Shown: one piece after another, positions 51,689 to 61,300 of the stretch | How positions within the stretch are numbered: the stretch's first letter is position 1 | Layout: every line of letters starts with the position of its first letter | Assembly: GCF_001422725.1 (NCBI RefSeq) | Contig: NZ_LMMA01000023.1 | Location: 384,405 to 448,404, forward strand | Direction: 5' to 3' | Source of the DNA: Flavobacterium sp. Leaf82 | GTDB taxonomy: Bacteria > Bacteroidota > Bacteroidia > Flavobacteriales > Flavobacteriaceae | Length of the DNA: 64,000 nucleotides | The notes under the pieces: generated by a model | The model's database searches: none | The model's input: the letters and a program-made list of their open reading frames with translations, nothing else | Told to the model about the DNA's origin: nothing | Made by a program: the position numbers and the translations under genes

Positions 51689-54091
51689 ATGAAAAAATGG
51701 AGTCAAAACCTATCGCTTTTAAGTATCTTATTTTTATTAAGTCAATTTGCATTTGGGCAAAACTCTTCTGTAAAAGGAACCGTTTCTGACGGAAAACTTC
51801 CTGTGGAATTTGTAGATGTTATTTTAAAAAATGCAAACGACTCTACAAAAGTTGTAGGCTATGCTGTTACGGATGCTTCCGGAAGTTTTGATTTACAGCA
51901 TATAATTTCTGGTGATTATGAATTGTCATTTAAATTAATTGGATTTAAAACTGTTTCTCAAAAAGTAAAACTTACCGGTTCTCCCCTATTTATTGGAACT
52001 GTAATTTTACAAAATGATACCAATTTACTGAACGCTGTTGTGGTTAATTCTGCCAAAAAACAAATTCAGAAAACAGACGAAGGTTTTATTTTTAATGCCG
52101 TCTCAAATATTTCACAATCCGGAGGAACAGCGACAGATATGCTAAAAAGCATTCCAACAGTTGCTGTTGATGCTGATGGAGGAATTACGCTGAGAGGAAA
52201 ATCGCCTATGATTTTGATCAACGGAAAAAATTCTGCTATTACCAATATGGATCAAATCGCAGCAAGCAGTATTGAAAGTATCGAAGTTATTAGCAATCCT
52301 ACAGCAAAATATGATGCAAATGCAGAAAGCGGAATTATTAATATTAAGCTGAAGAAAAACAATCAAAGTGGTATAAATGGCGCTGTAGTTCTGGGCAGCG
52401 GATTTGGCGCAAAAGGAAGATTAAACAGTTCTGTACTTTTAAATCAAAAAACCGGAAAATGGAATTTTGGTTTAGGTTACGACAATCGTTTTGCGGGAAG
52501 AACAAAAAAGATAAAAGGCGAAAGAACCAATAATTTTATTGATGATGAACATTTTATCAATCAAAACAGAAATGACGAACGAACAGAAGGTTTACAGAAT
52601 TTAAAACTGAATATAGATTTCTCTCCAAACGATCAAAACAGTTTTTCGTTTGAAGCTCTGGGAAACTTAGAAAGTCAGGACAATGATGAGACTTTGCATA
52701 CTCAGGTTAACACAAATACCAATCAGTTTTTTTCGAGTAATGTGAGACATTCATTAGAATTAGAACGTTCAAAAGTTGGCGAACTGGCTTTTAGTTATGA
52801 TCGAAAATTTAGTGATGATCGCAAAAACCTGAACGCGAGCATAACCTCTTCTTTCAATAAACATAAAGAAAACACTAATATTGACACTTTTAATTATGAC
52901 CAGTATAATGCTCAGATTGATGATGCTTTTTTACAAAGAACACACAATTATGAGCACGAAAATATATCTAATGCTATTGTAAATTATGCATTTCCTGTTT
53001 CAGAAAAATCGATTGTAGAAACGGGTTATAAAGGAACATTCCGGTTTTTTAATTCTGATTTTCAAAGCGCCGATTTCACAAATGGTGAATATTTAATAAA
53101 TCCTCTTGCTAGCAATTCCTTTAAATTTAACGAACAAATAAATGCTGTTTACGGATTGTTGAATTCTTTTATTGGAAATGCCGACAATCCAAAATGGAAA
53201 TATAATCTGGGCTTGCGTGCAGAAAATGTTTCGAATACCGGAGCAACGCTAAATAACAGTGATCGCTTTAATAATGATTATCTAAAACTTTTTCCTTCGG
53301 CATCTTTACAACTGAATTTACAATCTAATGATTTTGTAAAAATTGGGTATAGCAAACGTATTAACCGACCAGATTTAGATGATTTGAATCCGTTTGTAGA
53401 TATTACAGATGCATTGAATCCTCATGGCGGAAATCCATATCTAAAACCTGAAATCATACATATTGCAGAAATAAGTTATAATAAAGAATGGTCGAAATAT
53501 TCGTTTTCAAGCAATGCTTTTTATCGAAATGCAACCAATACCATTAAGCAATATGCAGAATTACAAGACAATGGCGTTATTTTATTACAACCCAGAAACA
53601 TTGGAAGCACAATTACTTATGGTTTAGAAACCATTTTTAGCCTTAAACCTGTTGGTTTTTATGACGCCAATATTAGTGTAACCGCTTTTCAGCAGAATAT
53701 TGATGCTTCAAATCTGGCACAAGATGTTGTAAATAACGCTTTTAGCTGGTACGGAAAAATCATCAATAATTTCGTTACCTGGAAAGGCGGAAAACTACAA
53801 ATTATTGGCAATTACAATTCGGCATTAGCGACTCCGCAAGGAAAAAGAATTCCAATCTACAATGTTGATATGGGTTTTCAGCAAAAGATTGGCAAAGGAA
53901 ATGCTCGTTTAGGATTAGTGGTTACAGATATGTTTAATACGCTAGAAAGCGGTTATAAAAACAATACTTTATTATTTAGCAATAACAGAACTTCAAAATC
54001 AGACACGCGTGCTTTAATGGTAACTTTTGCTTATACTTTTAAGTCAGATTTTAAAGAAAAACTTTTGGAAAATCAATTTTCGACAGAGTAA
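51689..54091 (+). CDS. TonB-type outer-membrane receptor
   Basis: This 800-residue protein has a signal peptide (to about 23), a carboxypeptidase-regulatory-like domain (about 25-105; VKGTVSDGKLPVEFVDVILKNAN), a plug domain (about 120-205; GGTATDMLKSIPTVAVDADGGITLRGKSPMILINGK) and an outer-membrane beta-barrel of the OMP_b-brl_3 type. It lacks a SusD partner, so it is an orphan receptor, not a polysaccharide-locus transporter. Such receptors may bind peptides or iron chelates. Confidence 0.94.
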   Translation: MKKWSQNLSLLSILFLLSQFAFGQNSSVKGTVSDGKLPVEFVDVILKNANDSTKVVGYAVTDASGSFDLQHIISGDYELSFKLIGFKTVSQKVKLTGSPLFIGTVILQNDTNLLNAVVVNSAKKQIQKTDEGFIFNAVSNISQSGGTATDMLKSIPTVAVDADGGITLRGKSPMILINGKNSAITNMDQIAASSIESIEVISNPTAKYDANAESGIINIKLKKNNQSGINGAVVLGSGFGAKGRLNSSVLLNQKTGKWNFGLGYDNRFAGRTKKIKGERTNNFIDDEHFINQNRNDERTEGLQNLKLNIDFSPNDQNSFSFEALGNLESQDNDETLHTQVNTNTNQFFSSNVRHSLELERSKVGELAFSYDRKFSDDRKNLNASITSSFNKHKENTNIDTFNYDQYNAQIDDAFLQRTHNYEHENISNAIVNYAFPVSEKSIVETGYKGTFRFFNSDFQSADFTNGEYLINPLASNSFKFNEQINAVYGLLNSFIGNADNPKWKYNLGLRAENVSNTGATLNNSDRFNNDYLKLFPSASLQLNLQSNDFVKIGYSKRINRPDLDDLNPFVDITDALNPHGGNPYLKPEIIHIAEISYNKEWSKYSFSSNAFYRNATNTIKQYAELQDNGVILLQPRNIGSTITYGLETIFSLKPVGFYDANISVTAFQQNIDASNLAQDVVNNAFSWYGKIINNFVTWKGGKLQIIGNYNSALATPQGKRIPIYNVDMGFQQKIGKGNARLGLVVTDMFNTLESGYKNNTLLFSNNRTSKSDTRALMVTFAYTFKSDFKEKLLENQFSTE

Positions 54092-54226
54092 AATTATTAA
54101 GTAAATAAAAATTCTCATTCTTGTAATTTGGATTCATTTTTTTAATGAAAATTGAACTATATTCGCCAAAAAAATTATGCCACAGATTTTTTTTTTCGTT
54201 TCCAAAAACACTTAAACCTACATAGA

Positions 54227-54658
54227 ATGAAATCGATACATTTATTACTTATCACGTTATTTTTTGTTTCTGCACAATCCTATTCACAAGTTCAGGTAGA
54301 TCAAATTACCTATAACGGCCGTGATCATTATATCACGACAACTATTGGTTATCCTGCTCCGGGAACTTACATCCCAACAGGTCAAAAAACGCCAAGTACG
54401 GTTTTAAATCCGGATGGAACTGGTGTTATTCAGGCAGATGATTTAACAAAAACAAAAATTAACTGGGGAATCGAATGTACCGAAGAAGGAATTCCGGTTT
54501 TTAAAGAAGGTTTTAATAGTGCATCTTACACATTCTGGTACAGAGATAACGGAAGTGAAGTGTGGAATTACTCTCAATTTTCTATTCATTTTACCAAGAA
54601 AAAAATGTTTTTAATGGGCGAAAGAGTAAAAGATTACGTCGATTATAATGTACAATAA
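54227..54658 (+). CDS. small exported hypothetical protein
   Basis: This 143-residue protein has a signal peptide (MKSIHLLLITLFFVSAQSYS) and a strand-rich mature part with VDQITYNGRDHYITTTIGYPAPG and a late YTFWYRDNGSEVWNYSQFSIHF. I chose ATG 54227; a TTG at 54152 in frame would hide the signal. I do not recognise the family. It lies between the receptor and the acyl-CoA ligase. Confidence 0.78.
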   Translation: MKSIHLLLITLFFVSAQSYSQVQVDQITYNGRDHYITTTIGYPAPGTYIPTGQKTPSTVLNPDGTGVIQADDLTKTKINWGIECTEEGIPVFKEGFNSASYTFWYRDNGSEVWNYSQFSIHFTKKKMFLMGERVKDYVDYNVQ

Positions 54659-54837
54659 TCGGATTCGAAATTTGAATAAAATATAAGATTTTCTCTGTAT
54701 TTCAAAAAATTACTACAAAAAAGAAAACGTTTTCGTAATATTTCTATATTACCTATAATTTTTCCCATAAAATTGTATAAAATTAAAAATCATACCTAAA
54801 TTTTATTTAATTTGCGGTAAAATTCAATATATTAAAC

Positions 54838-56616
54838 ATGGTTTCAATCACACGCCTTTTTGATTTTCCCTATTATCAACAAGAAACTTACAACCTTCCA
54901 GTTGCTTTGGCAACCAAAAAAAATGGAGTCTGGGAAAAAACATCTAGTCAGGAATATATTGCAAAAGCTAATGCTGTTTCAAGAGCATTATTACGTTTGG
55001 GCGTTCAAAAAGATGATAAAATTGCTTTAATTACTTCAAATAATCGCAGCGAATGGAATATCATGGATATTGGTATTCTGCAAACTGGAGCTCAAAACGT
55101 TCCTATTTACCCAACAATTGCCGAAGAAGATTACGAATACATATTAAATCACAGCGGTAGTATTTACTGCTTTGTGTCTGATGAAGAAGTACTTCAAAAA
55201 GTAAATGCCATAAAAGCAAATGTGCCTGCATTAAAAGAGGTTTACTCGTTTAATGAAATTGCAGGCTGTAAACATTGGTCTGAATTATTGACGCTTGGTG
55301 AAGACGAAAGTAATCAGAACGAGGTTGAAACAAGCAAAGACAGTATAAAAGAAGACGATTTAGCCACTATTATATATACATCAGGAACCACAGGAAGACC
55401 TAAAGGCGTTATGCTTTCGCACAAAAATATTGTGTCGAATGTTTTGGACAGCGCACCAAGGATTCCGTTTGATGCAGGAAAAAGTACCGCATTAAGCTTC
55501 TTGCCTATTTGCCATATTTTTGAAAGAATGATTTTGTATATCTATCAATATTATGGTGTATCCGTTTATTTTGGAGAATCGATTGATAAAATTAGTGATA
55601 ACTTAAAAGAAGTTCGACCAACAGTAATTACTGCTGTACCAAGACTTTTAGAAAAAGTATATGATAAAATTTATGCCAAAGGAAGCGAACTGACCGGAAT
55701 CAAGAAAAAACTATTTTTCTGGGCTATCGATTTAGGTTTAAAATATGAGCCATACGGAGCAAATGGTTTCTGGTATGAGTTTCAGTTAAAAATTGCCCGA
55801 AAACTTATTTTCAGTAAATGGAAAGAAGGTTTAGGAGGTAATTTAGATTTAATGGTTTCAGGAAGTGCAGCTTTGCAACCTCGTTTAACAAGAGTTTTTG
55901 CTGCTGCAGAAATTCCGGTTATGGAAGGTTACGGTTTATCTGAGACATCGCCAGTAATTGCTGTAAACGACCAAAGAAACAAAGGTTTCAAGATTGGAAC
56001 TGTTGGAAAAGTAATTCGTAACGTTGAAGTTAAGATTGCACAAGACGGAGAAATACTTTGCAAAGGACCTAATGTAATGTTGGGTTATTTTAAAGATGAT
56101 GAAAAAACTGCCGAAGCGTTGCAGGATGGATATTTTCATACCGGAGATATTGGTGAAATTGACAGCGAAGGTTTCCTGAAAATTACAGACCGTAAAAAAG
56201 AAATGTTCAAAACTTCAGGAGGAAAATATATTGCTCCGCAGTTGATTGAAAATGCCATGAAACAATCTCGTTTTATTGAGCAAATTATGGTAATTGGTGA
56301 CGGAGAAAAAATGCCAGCAGCTTTTATCCAGCCAAACTTTGATTTTGTAAAAGAATGGGCAAAAATTCATAAAATAACTTTAGGAAGCACAAATGCAGAA
56401 ATTAGTGCAAACCCTGACGTAATAAAACGTATCGACGAAGAAGTAGAAGGAATCAATGAGAAATTTGGTCATTGGGAAAAAATCAAACGTTTTGAATTAA
56501 CTCCTGATGTCTGGTCTATCGATGGCGGACAATTGACTCCAACTTTGAAACTAAAGCGTAAAATTATCAAAGAAATCTACAAAGATCTTTACGCTAAAAT
56601 CTACGATCATAATTAA
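54838..56616 (+). CDS. long-chain fatty acid-CoA ligase
   Basis: This 592-residue AMP-forming enzyme activates fatty acids to acyl-CoA. It has the ATP-binding P-loop motif IIYTSGTTGRPKGVMLSHKN (about 178-197), the VMEGYGLSETSPVIAV A5 block, a HTGDIGEIDSEGFLKITDRKKEMFKTSGGKYIAP A7/A8 region, and the C-terminal lysine region (TPTLKLKRK). It belongs to the FadD15-like group of Bacteroidota. It is a single gene followed by a strong terminator. Confidence 0.96.
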   Translation: MVSITRLFDFPYYQQETYNLPVALATKKNGVWEKTSSQEYIAKANAVSRALLRLGVQKDDKIALITSNNRSEWNIMDIGILQTGAQNVPIYPTIAEEDYEYILNHSGSIYCFVSDEEVLQKVNAIKANVPALKEVYSFNEIAGCKHWSELLTLGEDESNQNEVETSKDSIKEDDLATIIYTSGTTGRPKGVMLSHKNIVSNVLDSAPRIPFDAGKSTALSFLPICHIFERMILYIYQYYGVSVYFGESIDKISDNLKEVRPTVITAVPRLLEKVYDKIYAKGSELTGIKKKLFFWAIDLGLKYEPYGANGFWYEFQLKIARKLIFSKWKEGLGGNLDLMVSGSAALQPRLTRVFAAAEIPVMEGYGLSETSPVIAVNDQRNKGFKIGTVGKVIRNVEVKIAQDGEILCKGPNVMLGYFKDDEKTAEALQDGYFHTGDIGEIDSEGFLKITDRKKEMFKTSGGKYIAPQLIENAMKQSRFIEQIMVIGDGEKMPAAFIQPNFDFVKEWAKIHKITLGSTNAEISANPDVIKRIDEEVEGINEKFGHWEKIKRFELTPDVWSIDGGQLTPTLKLKRKIIKEIYKDLYAKIYDHN

Positions 56617-56640
56617 ATCAAAATAATATAACCAAACGGA

Positions 56641-56668
56641 AAACGGCTGTCTACAAAGACAGCCGTTT
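56641..56668 (+). terminator. hairpin terminator after acyl-CoA ligase
   Basis: Perfect 12-base stem AAACGGCTGTCT / AGACAGCCGTTT, 4-base loop, T-run. 25 bases after the stop. Confidence 0.93.
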
Positions 56669-56708
56669 TTTATTTCACGAAGATTTCCTTCAATTGAACA
56701 ATAGTGTT

Positions 56709-57290
56709 CTAGCCACTCGAGAACCTTGGGTTTCCCGGATATCTCTCCTGATCTCTTTTCTTAGAAAACAGAGTTGCGAAATTTGAAAAAAGATTTCTGT
56801 GTTTAGGATATTCTCCTGATTTTTCATTTTTATCTTTTACAAGACTCGCTATTTCTCTTCTTTTGTTCTCAACTTCAACAGCTTGTTTAGCGCTGTAGCT
56901 GCTTTCAACTTGTTTTGCATCTTCGATTCTACACATTTTATTAAAGTTTTTAAAAGGACGCGGTTGAAAATCGACCATAACTGCTGCCAGATTTATTGCA
57001 TCAATATTAGATGGATCTGTTTCACCTTTAAAAAAGGTTTCAATAGGTCTGAACTTGTCTTTTTGCTCCTTAAATTTATTCTTTTTGGTATGATCAAAAT
57101 CTATAGAAAATAAATTTCTAAAAACGTTTAAGTCATCCTGAGTTGCGTTATTCTCGAAAATAAGCCAGCAAAAGTCACGTAGTTTTCCACGAGATGGACT
57201 GTACAAATAATCGAAGTATTCGCCTTCTTTCTCTATTTCATATTTTAATCTAATTGCTCTTTTGTATTTTTCTAGTGTATTGTTATTCAT
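56709..57290 (-). CDS. orphan hypothetical protein
   Basis: This 193-residue protein is charged and cytoplasmic: a helical start (LEKYKRAIRLKYEIEKEGEYFDYL), a SPSRGKLRDFCWLIFENNA block, then VMVDFQPRPFKNFNKM and a basic C-terminus. I recognise no family. It has no signal, membrane helix or enzyme motif. It is the last gene in a minus-strand series that includes the tiny genes at 57510, 57853 and 58078. Whether they act together is not known; they have separate promoters and terminators. Confidence 0.7.
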   Translation of the reverse strand: MNNNTLEKYKRAIRLKYEIEKEGEYFDYLYSPSRGKLRDFCWLIFENNATQDDLNVFRNLFSIDFDHTKKNKFKEQKDKFRPIETFFKGETDPSNIDAINLAAVMVDFQPRPFKNFNKMCRIEDAKQVESSYSAKQAVEVENKRREIASLVKDKNEKSGEYPKHRNLFSNFATLFSKKRDQERYPGNPRFSSG

Positions 57291-57460
57291 AATATTTTAT
57301 TTTTTTAATTATTGTAAATCTTAGGTAATTTGCTACTATGGCTAAAAGCACTAAGCATTGTATATTTTTTTTCTACGCCCGATAACTATCAGTTGTTTAA
57401 CCTTTAAACTTATGCTTCTCTGAACCTTTGAATCTCGAAACAAATTTTTAGGCATAAAAA

Positions 57461-57482
57461 AAGCACCCGATTAAAGGTGCTT
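57461..57482 (-). terminator. terminator of tiny gene at 57510
   Basis: On the minus strand, stem AAGCACC / GGTGCTT with 8-base loop, then seven T. It ends about 28 bases past the stop of the 30-codon gene. Confidence 0.8.
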
Positions 57483-57509
57483 CATGAGATTGCATAAGAT
57501 ATGTCTATC

Positions 57510-57602
57510 CTACTGCCATTCATGCACCTGTATTGTAAAACGTCCCGAAACGAATCCTGGGGCCTGTAATTCTGCGCTATATGAGTTATATTTAAAATCC
57601 AT
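57510..57602 (-). CDS. tiny peptide gene, 30 residues
   Basis: ATG 57602 starts a 30-residue peptide that ends FTIQVHEWQ; the middle reads SYSAELQAPGFVSG. It has a perfect promoter upstream (57687-57719) and its own terminator (57461-57482), so a transcript of about 220 bases is likely. A longer frame reaching back to TTG 57710 is ruled out because it begins above the transcription start. The leader of about 80 bases is A-rich. It could code a peptide or be a small RNA that happens to be open. No family recognised. Confidence 0.6.
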   Translation of the reverse strand: MDFKYNSYSAELQAPGFVSGRFTIQVHEWQ

Positions 57603-57686
57603 TTTGTTTTTATTTGTTGTGTTGTATTTATTGTATTGTATGTTTAAATCATTATTGTTTGAAATTCTATCTTCAAATTTCTTCGA

Positions 57687-57719
57687 CAAAGATATAGTGG
57701 AAAAGATCAATTATCCAAA
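57687..57719 (-). promoter_or_regulatory. promoter of the 30-residue gene
   Basis: On the minus strand: -33 TTTG (57719-57716), 21-base spacer, -7 TATCTTTG (57694-57687). Both elements fit the Bacteroidota consensus. Confidence 0.8.
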
Positions 57720-57747
57720 TCATTTTTAACATTTATTTTATTGACAA

Positions 57748-57957
57748 TCAGCAATTTAAGTTCGTGTTAGAGCAAAGAAATCCCTGTCCGCATATTCCTG
57801 CAGATTCATAATTATACCAATTGATTGTATCTCACCAGATTACTTTTCAAGATTATATTTCGCTATTAGATTTAATCATTAAACTTTGGTTCATTATTTT
57901 TTTAATTATTTTAGTTAAAACTTCTTTTTCTTTCATACTGAGCGAGTCAAAGTACAT
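57748..57957 (-). pseudogene. possible broken peptide gene, Cys-rich tail
   Basis: ATG 57957 opens 34 codons (MYFDSLSMKEKEVL, ending IKSNSEI, stop at 57853). The same frame, after three stops, is open again from 57831 to a TGA at 57748, reading NWYNYESAGICGQGFLC and then SNTNLNC. The tail aligns without gaps with the 30-residue gene (YNxxSAx(L/I)xxxGF(V/L): six identities in fifteen). Three in-frame stops suggest a decayed leader-plus-core gene, but chance is not excluded in AT-rich DNA. No clear promoter. Confidence 0.3.
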
Positions 57958-58021
57958 TTTCTATCCTGATAAGTAATCTATATTGTCGCATTTTTACTTT
58001 ATTCTCTGTGACAAAAACAAA

Positions 58022-58046
58022 AAAAGCGCCCTGAAAAGGACGCTTT
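58022..58046 (-). terminator. terminator of tiny gene at 58078
   Basis: On the minus strand, stem AAAAGCGTCC / GGGCGCTTTT with one mismatch and 5-base loop, then T-run. About 31 bases past the stop. Confidence 0.8.
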
Positions 58047-58077
58047 TATATATTTATGTTGAACTTGTAATTACGAT

Positions 58078-58197
58078 TCACGCTTTCAATTCATTAAAAT
58101 ACACATCACATCCTGAGCCTTTAGCTGAAATAAATTCGGCTAAAAGATCGCAATATTGTCTTACTGATGAGTTATTATGTATGTTTTTCATTTCCAT
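58078..58197 (-). CDS. tiny peptide gene, 39 residues
   Basis: ATG 58197 (or the in-frame ATG 58191) starts a peptide of 39 (or 37) residues: a helical start (NNSSVRQYCDLLAEFISAK), then GSGCDVYFNELKA. Two cysteines lie at residues 16 and 30. A -7 element is just upstream and a terminator follows, so a short transcript of about 180 bases is likely. The leader is very short, so translation would be leaderless or start at the second ATG; a small RNA is also possible. No family recognised. Confidence 0.5.
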   Translation of the reverse strand: MEMKNIHNNSSVRQYCDLLAEFISAKGSGCDVYFNELKA

Positions 58198-58205
58198 TTC
58201 AGGTA

Positions 58206-58213
58206 CAAATCTA
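58206..58213 (-). promoter_or_regulatory. -7 element of the 39-residue gene
   Basis: TAGATTTG on the minus strand matches TAnnTTTG. TTTT (not TTTG) lies 20 bases upstream as a weak -33. Confidence 0.6.
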
Positions 58214-58378
58214 CAATATATTTTAACATTTCTAAAATATTCTCACATAATTATTTATAAAACGGAGATGAATTTTAACCAAAATTTTCATTTAAAAACA
58301 CTGATAAACCTTAATAATTTTATATTTTTGAGAATATACGCACACTTTATTTTTTATCAATACAGTCCCTAAAATAGC

Positions 58379-61300
58379 ATGAAAAAATACCTCAAATACA
58401 TCGACGGAAACTCTGATAAGTTTTGGCAAATTGAAGTTACAGGATTAGAATATACTGTGACTTACGGAAAAAACGGAACATCAGGAACTTCTCAAACCAA
58501 ATCATTTTCTACAGACGAAGAATGTCTGAAATCAGCAGAAAAAGTACTTGCCGAAAAAGTAAAAAAAGGATATTCAGAAACCGGTGATGTTGCCGTAGCT
58601 TCAAAACCAAAAACAGCCAAAAGCGCAAAATCTGACGAAGTTCTGGAAGAATATGAAGCGATCTTAAAAGCTAAAAATATAGATTTATTACTGCCTTTTC
58701 TTAAAGAAAAATCCAAAGGAAATATTGAGGCTTTAAAAAAACTCATCAAAAAAAGTAAGCGTTATTTCATGACGTATACAGATCTTACTAAAGATCCGGG
58801 TTATGTAAAAAAAGACAAACACGATTACGGCTGGGGAACTCGCGGCGATAAAAAACAAAGTGATATTATCACGCTTAGCGCCATCGCCTTATTTGATAAA
58901 GCCGATATTAATTCCTGGGATGAAGCTTTGAGTTTACTGAACGAACTTGACGAAAAACCTCAGGTTCTGGAAGTTTTACTGTGGGCAAAACCCAACTGGC
59001 TTGATACTTTTATTTTAGATAAAGTAAAAAGACAAGATTGGGTTGGATTTAATTATCACACGCTCCGTAAATTAGAAGAACAGGATTTAATGTCCTTTAA
59101 TCCTGAATTATATGCTTTGACACTTGCCGCGACAAATGAGTGGCGCGCAAAGGTAAAAACACGGGCTTTTATCAATAATCTACTAAAAGATAAACTCGCT
59201 TATCAAAGGGATATTCCGGAATTGTTTAATTACGAAACGATTTTGCATAACAGTTTCTTTAGGGAAAATGATAAACAAAATCATGATGAATTCCAGACCT
59301 GGGCAATTATCTACAAGTCATTATTAGACGAAAATAAAATGGATCGCGCTTTCTTTATCGAAAATGCAATCCTGATTCAAACCAAAGAATGGAACAATAA
59401 TCTGAAATCTTTCTTTAGAAAAAGAATCGAAGAATTTAATGTTACTGCCGATGAACTTGTCATTCATCAGGAAAATATATTCTCGTATTTACACAATCCG
59501 TATCCGCCAATTACGAGTTACGGAATTGAATTGATCAAGAAAATATACGATCATCCAAAATTCAAAACCAAATCATTTCTGGAATGGCTTGAACCGCTAA
59601 TGATGCGCAGCGATTGCAAAGCAGCTATTAAAAACGTGTTGCCAATTCTGGAAAAACTGACCAAATCGAATCCTAAACTTAGCGCAACAATTACTGCAAT
59701 AATTGCTGATGTTTACGTAATTGCAGATCTGGCTTTGCAGGAACGCGCCACAAAAATCATAACCAAAATAGGAAACGTAAAAGATAAGGTTCTTAAAGAA
59801 AAACTTTCGTCGTATGTAACGTTAATGCAGGGAAACATTAAATCAGGATTAACGCAGTTTTTAGACGAAGATGCCTTAATGATTGACGATGCTGCTCTTG
59901 AGGAATATACATTCGAACCTCAACGAGAATTATTGCTTACAGAAGAAGTTCAGTTACCAAAGGATTGGAATGATATAGTTTTTCAGTTTGGAAATTTTAT
60001 AGGATCGGAAGATATTTTGGATACCGAAATTTTGATGAATGTCTATATTCAACAGCGCGATTTGTTTCCCGCAGATTATACAGCACAATTAGAGCCGTAT
60101 AATAAGCAATTGCAGAAACATTATTTTGAAGCCGTTCATAAAAATTACCTGAAGTCATTTTTACAGCAGAAAATTCCAAATATAAATGGCAAATTCGACA
60201 GTACCTACAAGCATTATGCAAAAATAAATACGCTTACTTTAATGAAATATTTGCTGGAAAAAGTACAGCAAAAAATCGTTTCAGATTCGGTTTTACCGTT
60301 ACTCTCCTTCCCTAGCCATAAACCGTATTGGGTCGCTCCAAAAGTTTTATTAGAAAGAATTATTGCGTATCAAAACACAAAAGAAGAAATTGATTATACC
60401 GATTTGGCCATTGCAATTGCGCGTATGCCGAGAGAAAATATCGATGAAGCATTGCCTTTGCTTGATCAGGTTGAAGGCGAACTCAAACCGCTTTTAACAT
60501 TCTGTCTTGGTATTGATGAAAAACTAAACTTAGATTCGACTTCTATCTTCTCGAAACTATTGGCAACAATGGGTAAAACGACCAAAGAAACCGGAAACTT
60601 ATCACTTTGGGCTGTTGCGGCACGAACATTTTATCCTAACGATACTTTTCCTGAATTCGAAAATACCTATTTAAAAGATGTTCCGTTTGTGGTTGTTCCT
60701 TTTAAACCGGTAGTTCAGTTTAAAGAAAAATGGAATGAATGGACAAATTATCAAACCAAACAAAAAGAGAGAACGCCATCGTGGTATGAGCTGCGATTCG
60801 ACGTGCCTAATTATGCTAAAATCCCGAATTACTTGTTGTACAGCCAGGATATTTACAACAGACCAAACAGTTGGGATTATAATATAAATTATGCCGGAAA
60901 CACCTATTTCTGGCACAGTATTATGCCACAAAACTCAGATGCGCTGGCTTTGACTTTGCTACATAATTGCGGAATTGCCGATGGTGCAAAACCGGAATTA
61001 AAAGGTTTTCTGGACGTAATAAACCGACCAGAATTTCGATTCTCAGACATTAGCATACTTTTGTTTGCGTGCGCTTTCTTTCAGGAGAAAAAAGATATCC
61101 GATTATTGGCATCAGAAATTTTGATTCAGTTAATCGAAAAACAAGCTGTTGATGTTGAACTTCTTGCTCAGAAAATAGCGTATCTGACAATCGAAAAATA
61201 TGGCGTATTTTTAAGATTAGTCGACGGATTAATTGCCCTTAAAGATGTTTCGCCATTGCATAATAATGCTTTGTTGAAATTGTTGAACTCATTCTTTGCT

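Noticed and set aside
57603..57710. 66-codon reading from TTG 57710 for the tiny gene
   Set aside because: Its first codons overlap the promoter; the ATG at 57602 is the first plausible start on the message.
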